A stretch of 64,000 bases of DNA from Apostichopus japonicus (taxonomy: Eukaryota; Echinodermata; Holothuroidea; Aspidochirotida; Stichopodidae): contig NC_092581.1 in NCBI RefSeq assembly GCF_037975245.1, positions 11,497,303 to 11,561,302 on the forward strand. The letters are read 5' to 3'. Both the position numbers and the translations under genes were made by a program. The notes under the pieces are model-generated. The model worked only from the letters and a program-made list of their open reading frames with translations, searched no databases and was not told the DNA's origin. Positions 61,101 through 64,000 of this stretch are shown here, piece by piece (position 1 is the stretch's first letter; every line of letters starts with the position of its first letter).

Positions 61101-64000
61101 AAAATAATGTCTGTATTTAACACACACGATGAATACATAAAATACTGTCTGTATTTAACACACACGGATGAATACATAAAATAATGTCTGTATTTAACAC
61201 ACACGATGAATACATAAAATACTGTCTGTATTTAACACACACGATGAATACATAAAATAATGTCTGTATTTAACACACACGGATGAATACATAAAATAAT
61301 GTCTGTATTTAACACACACGATGAATACATAAAATACTGTCTGTATTTAACACACACGATGAATACATAAAATAATGTCTGTATTTAACACACACGATGA
61401 ATACATAAAATAATGTCTGTATTTAACACACACGATGAATACATAAAATAATGTCTGTATTTAACACACACGATGAATACATAAAATAATGTCTGTATTT
61501 AACACACACGGATGAATACATAAAATAATGTCTGTATTTAACACACGATGAATACATGAAATAATGTCTGTATTTAACACACACGATGAATACATAAAAT
61601 AATGTCTGTATTTAACACACACGGATGAATACATAAAATAATGTCTGTATTTAACACACACGGATGAATACATAAAATAATGTCTGTATTTAACACACAC
61701 GATGAATACATAAAATACTGTCTGTATTTAACACACACGGATGAATACATAAAATAATGTCTGTATTTAACACACACGATGAATACATAAAATACTGTCT
61801 GTATTTAACACACACGATGAATACATAAAATAATGTCTGTATTTAACACACACGGATGAATACATAAAATAATGTCTGTATTTAACACACGATGAACACA
61901 TGAAATAATGTCTGTATTTAACACACACGATGAATACATAAAATAATGTCTGTATTTAACACACACGGATGAATACATAAAATAATGTCTGTATTTAACA
62001 CACACGATGAACACATAAAATAATGTCTGTATTTAACACACACGATGAATACATAAAATACTGTCTGTATTTAACACACACGGATGAATACATAAAATAA
62101 TGTCTGTATTTAACACACACGGATGAATACATAAAATAATGTCTGTATTTAACACACGATGAATACATGAAATAATGTCTGTATTTAACACACACAGATG
62201 AATACATAAAATAATGTCTGTAAAATATATCTCTGTGAGAGGACCTCCTTTCGTTAACACCAGCTGGGAAAAATAAAAACGACGTTAATTCCATGAATCA
62301 TTGAAGTTAAAGTGTAGACTTACTTCATCTTACGTTGATACCAGCCGCTAATCTGGTATTCTATAGAGGAAATATGTGGCCCTGCATGGGACCATTGAAG
62401 CAGACTTTCATGTAGGTGGGTGTTCCCTCCCCCAGAAAAAAAACAAATTAAAAAAGTAGAGCAATTGGTACAATTCTGAAGCTTTTTGGACTATAAATTA
62501 GGTCTATAATAAGGTCTTCATGCAAGGTTGATAATAGTTTTTAAATTTTTGTATGAGGTCGAAAGCATTGGGAGGGGGGTTACATTCCCCCCCCCCCAAA
62601 CCCACTCTCACCCCCCATGGATCCACGCCTGACATCTATAATGTACTTTTAACTCCATATGCATGTGTGTAACAGAACTACAGACGAGTCAGTTTCAGAC
62701 AGTTTACAAAACATGCACAAGGTATAAACAGTTCAGTGTTTGTGTTGCAACAGATATTACGTACAAAATATGCATGTTTCTGAAAAAAATTACGACTTTG
62801 GTGTCCCAAATTGATGGTGGTTATTGGATGACAAATTGTTTTTTTAATTTCCTAAACCAGGAAAATTTTGTTGGTGCCTGCAACAGAGCTACTTTACAGA
62901 TTATGCAAACTATTGACATGATTTGTGTCAAGTCTAACTCTTTCAGTCAAGGCTCTGATGGTTTTCAATTTTCATTATCTTTAAGATTTCTCTTTGGAGG
63001 AAGAAGTTGAAGTAGTTTCATATGTTTTCTGAGGAATATCATGTGGTCCGTTTGAGCAATATTCTTTGTTATTCCGTTGCAAATTAGCACTCATATGTAA
63101 GTTCCTAGGACAGGAAAAACATTTAAAAATAGTATTTTAATGAAAAGTAGTCAACTCTGTACATACCGTCAGTGAATCATTGAGATGAAATGAAACATTC
63201 TCAAACCTAACAGGATGATGTTATCTTTTATCCGTCCTTCATCTCAGGCTCCTGAAGATGAACATTTTAGTGTTCACATAAGATGTGTCGGTGACTGGAC
63301 CAATGCCCTCGCAGATGCGGTGGGAGCTAACCTAGAGGAACCCCTACCGGCATCTAGACTTCCGAGGTAATTATCAACAAATAAATATTAAACGATTTTT
63401 AACTGCAGTCTCTATAAAGTATCTATGGCAGTGAGGCTCTTTCCCTCCTCCCCTTCCCCCTCCCCCATATTACTTCACTGCTTGCACATATCAGAACCAT
63501 TTGAGAATTGGGAACGGATCAATCACACTTCTTTTCTGCCCTACCTCCCCTTCCCCCTCCCTTTCCAACTGCCCCTCCACCACCACCATGTCTCACATAA
63601 TTACATGAAGTACATTTTCTAGCCTTTTAATTAAATCACTCTATGATGACGCAAATCAGCGTGTAGTTTTATGCCGACTAGCCTGGGCATAGGCACTTTT
63701 GTCACGGAAGTGCTTTTAGGGGTGGGGTAGGTCAGTATTAAATATTGAGTGTTAATTACTTAAAGTATTGAACATATGTTGTGACACAATTTTTTTTTTC
63801 CCCTGCAAAAAACGAACAGTTTTGTCCCGATGGATTTGCCTGATGGCAGACTATAAATTTGGTTTATCACTTTTCACAGGATTTCAGTGGATGGTCCATT
63901 TGGTACTTCCAGCACAGATATCTTTGGCTACAAGGTTGCCATCTGTGTCGCAGCAGGAATAGGTGTTACCCCCTTTGCTTCAGTGTTGAAAAGTTTAAGG
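52139..64000 (+). CDS. NOX2: NOX2-type NADPH oxidase, N-terminal 424 codons (runs off right edge)
   Basis: Coding exons: 52139-52180, 53047-53142, 53874-53993, 56343-56573, 57165-57283, 57930-58010, 59292-59406, 59590-59682, 60238-60372, 63248-63366, 63880-64000. Every junction keeps frame. The start [14 protein letters not shown] aligns in length with vertebrate NOX2. The ferric reductase core has [20 protein letters not shown] (TM2) and haem ligands H103 and H117 (FHK...MHIVAH), H213 and H226 (WYSHH...LLHG), spaced 14 and 13 as in NOX2. The FAD site is HPFTLTS (338-344); the NADPH site starts at DGPFG (388-392) and AGIGVTPF (409-416). The rest of the NADPH domain lies outside the window. 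The enzyme passes electrons from NADPH through FAD and two haems to make superoxide. No N-terminal EF hands, so it is not NOX5/DUOX. Confidence 0.95.
52800..53462. repeat. Diverged direct duplication flanking NOX exon 53047-53142
   Basis: 52800-52981 and 53287-53462 share order and wording (CAAGTG.AAAG.TGTA, ATAGCAGTTTTT, ACACAG.AACC.TAGTAT, TTTGAACACTAAATT). They lie in the introns on either side of the exon. Confidence 0.7.
55745..56060. repeat. Diverged tandem duplication in NOX intron
   Basis: Two blocks of roughly 140-160 bp (55745-55884 and 55897-56060) share GGGTGAAGTGTTGAT/GGTTGAAGTGTTGAT, GACAATTCT, GTGTGGAGGGGGA/GGAGGGGAG-type and ATCTCAT..ATCAGAGATGG.. strings in the same order. 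Confidence 0.55.
57715..57820. repeat. Foldback hairpin (29-bp arms) in NOX intron
   Basis: Arms 57715-57743 (GGGTTAATCAACCGTCTAGC onwards) and 57792-57820 are complementary at 28 of 29 positions around a 48-nt loop. It is a MITE-sized foldback with no clear target duplication. Confidence 0.85.
58636..59050. repeat. Diverged approximately 200-bp tandem duplication in NOX intron
   Basis: 58636-58838 and 58858-59050 share TCTGTTCC.AGCTGT, AAAGAACCAAA, ATATGT.G..ATGTGATTG, GAAGATAT and TGTTTATTAGTGTAA in the same order. Confidence 0.7.
59035..59160. repeat. GAGTAC/GTACTC-rich repeat, locus 3
   Basis: Short cluster of GAGTATGTACTCAT, GAGTACTCATCC and TACTTGTACTCATT motifs, similar in style to 25508-25680 and 32565-32790. 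Confidence 0.4.
59936..60175 (+). pseudogene. LINE 3' end with (ATT)n tail
   Basis: The frame [20 protein letters not shown], then [13 protein letters not shown], is the conserved C-terminus of CR1/L2-like reverse transcriptase ORFs (APxLWN...L...FKxxLKxxLF). It is followed by a 3' end ending AAGCGCTTTGAAACGCTGTATTAAGCGC-type sequence (20 bases at a time: AAGCGCTTTGAAACGCTGTA) and (ATT)n at 60158-60173. A truncated 5' end is typical of LINE insertion. Intronic in NOX, same strand. Confidence 0.8.
60404..62230. repeat. 38-bp minisatellite, about 47 copies, in NOX intron
   Basis: Unit GATGAATACATAAAATAATG plus TCTGTATTTAACACACAC. Variants: 39-bp units with an extra G or A (CGGATG, CAGATG), units with ACTG for ATG, and 36-bp units (AACACACGATG) followed by CATGAAAT. 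The first few copies (60404-60540) are the most diverged. The Cys/Tyr/Ser-rich minus-strand frames are artefacts of the period. Confidence 0.97.
62231..63247. other. Remainder of NOX intron after the minisatellite
   Basis: Unique-looking sequence with C runs (62588-62600). The 115-codon frame at 62663-63010 has no recognised domain or splice logic. Confidence 0.4.

Noticed and set aside
60404-62230. CRISPR-like array of 38-bp repeats
   Set aside because: Units are contiguous with no unique spacers, lie in an animal gene intron and vary in length; it is a minisatellite.
62663-63010. 115-codon frame in the last large NOX intron
   Set aside because: No domain, no splice pairing, and not needed for NOX frame continuity.

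Overview
The window is eukaryotic nuclear DNA from a marine invertebrate animal. Every recognisable gene is split by introns with GT..AG boundaries, the DNA is AT-rich, and it is crowded with microsatellites, poly(G)/poly(C) runs, tRNA-derived SINEs, LINE relics and hAT-type MITEs. The gene set (SLC22 transporters, JAGN1, IRAK1BP1, PYROXD1, a NOX2-type oxidase) fits a deuterostome. An echinoderm, possibly a sea cucumber, is my best guess, but that is inference from gene and repeat style.

Left part (1-27.5 kb, minus strand): two tandem SLC22 (organic cation/anion transporter) genes. The first shows only its 5' coding exon (272..1) and runs off the left edge. The second is complete: ten coding exons from 27499 down to 14990 join in a single frame to 574 codons plus stop. 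Its introns are loaded with (TTCA)n, (GAT)n, (ATC)n, (ATT)n, (TA)n and (CCCT)n arrays, a 56-bp perfect palindrome, two SINEs and a hAT MITE that landed inside a microsatellite. The 14 kb between the two genes holds a hairpin-rich minisatellite, hAT elements with intact 8-bp target duplications, an apparent composite hAT transposon, and a 4.7-kb segment bounded by 36-bp inverted CACTCT termini.

Middle (27.5-38.9 kb): no gene recognised. There are hAT MITEs, SINEs, one LINE endonuclease relic and simple repeats.

Right part (38.9-64 kb): a compact gene block. JAGN1 (+, two exons) is followed by IRAK1BP1 (+, three exons), which is tail-to-tail with PYROXD1 (-, four exons). PYROXD1 is in turn head-to-head with a NOX2-type NADPH oxidase (+, a noncoding leader plus eleven coding exons, cut by the right edge after 424 codons). 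The roughly 1.4-kb interval between PYROXD1 and NOX contains a hAT relic that still encodes a transposase C-terminus. The largest visible NOX intron holds about 47 copies of a 38-bp minisatellite. I assembled the exon models by hand from splice signals, reading-frame continuity and remembered family motifs; no alignment was run.
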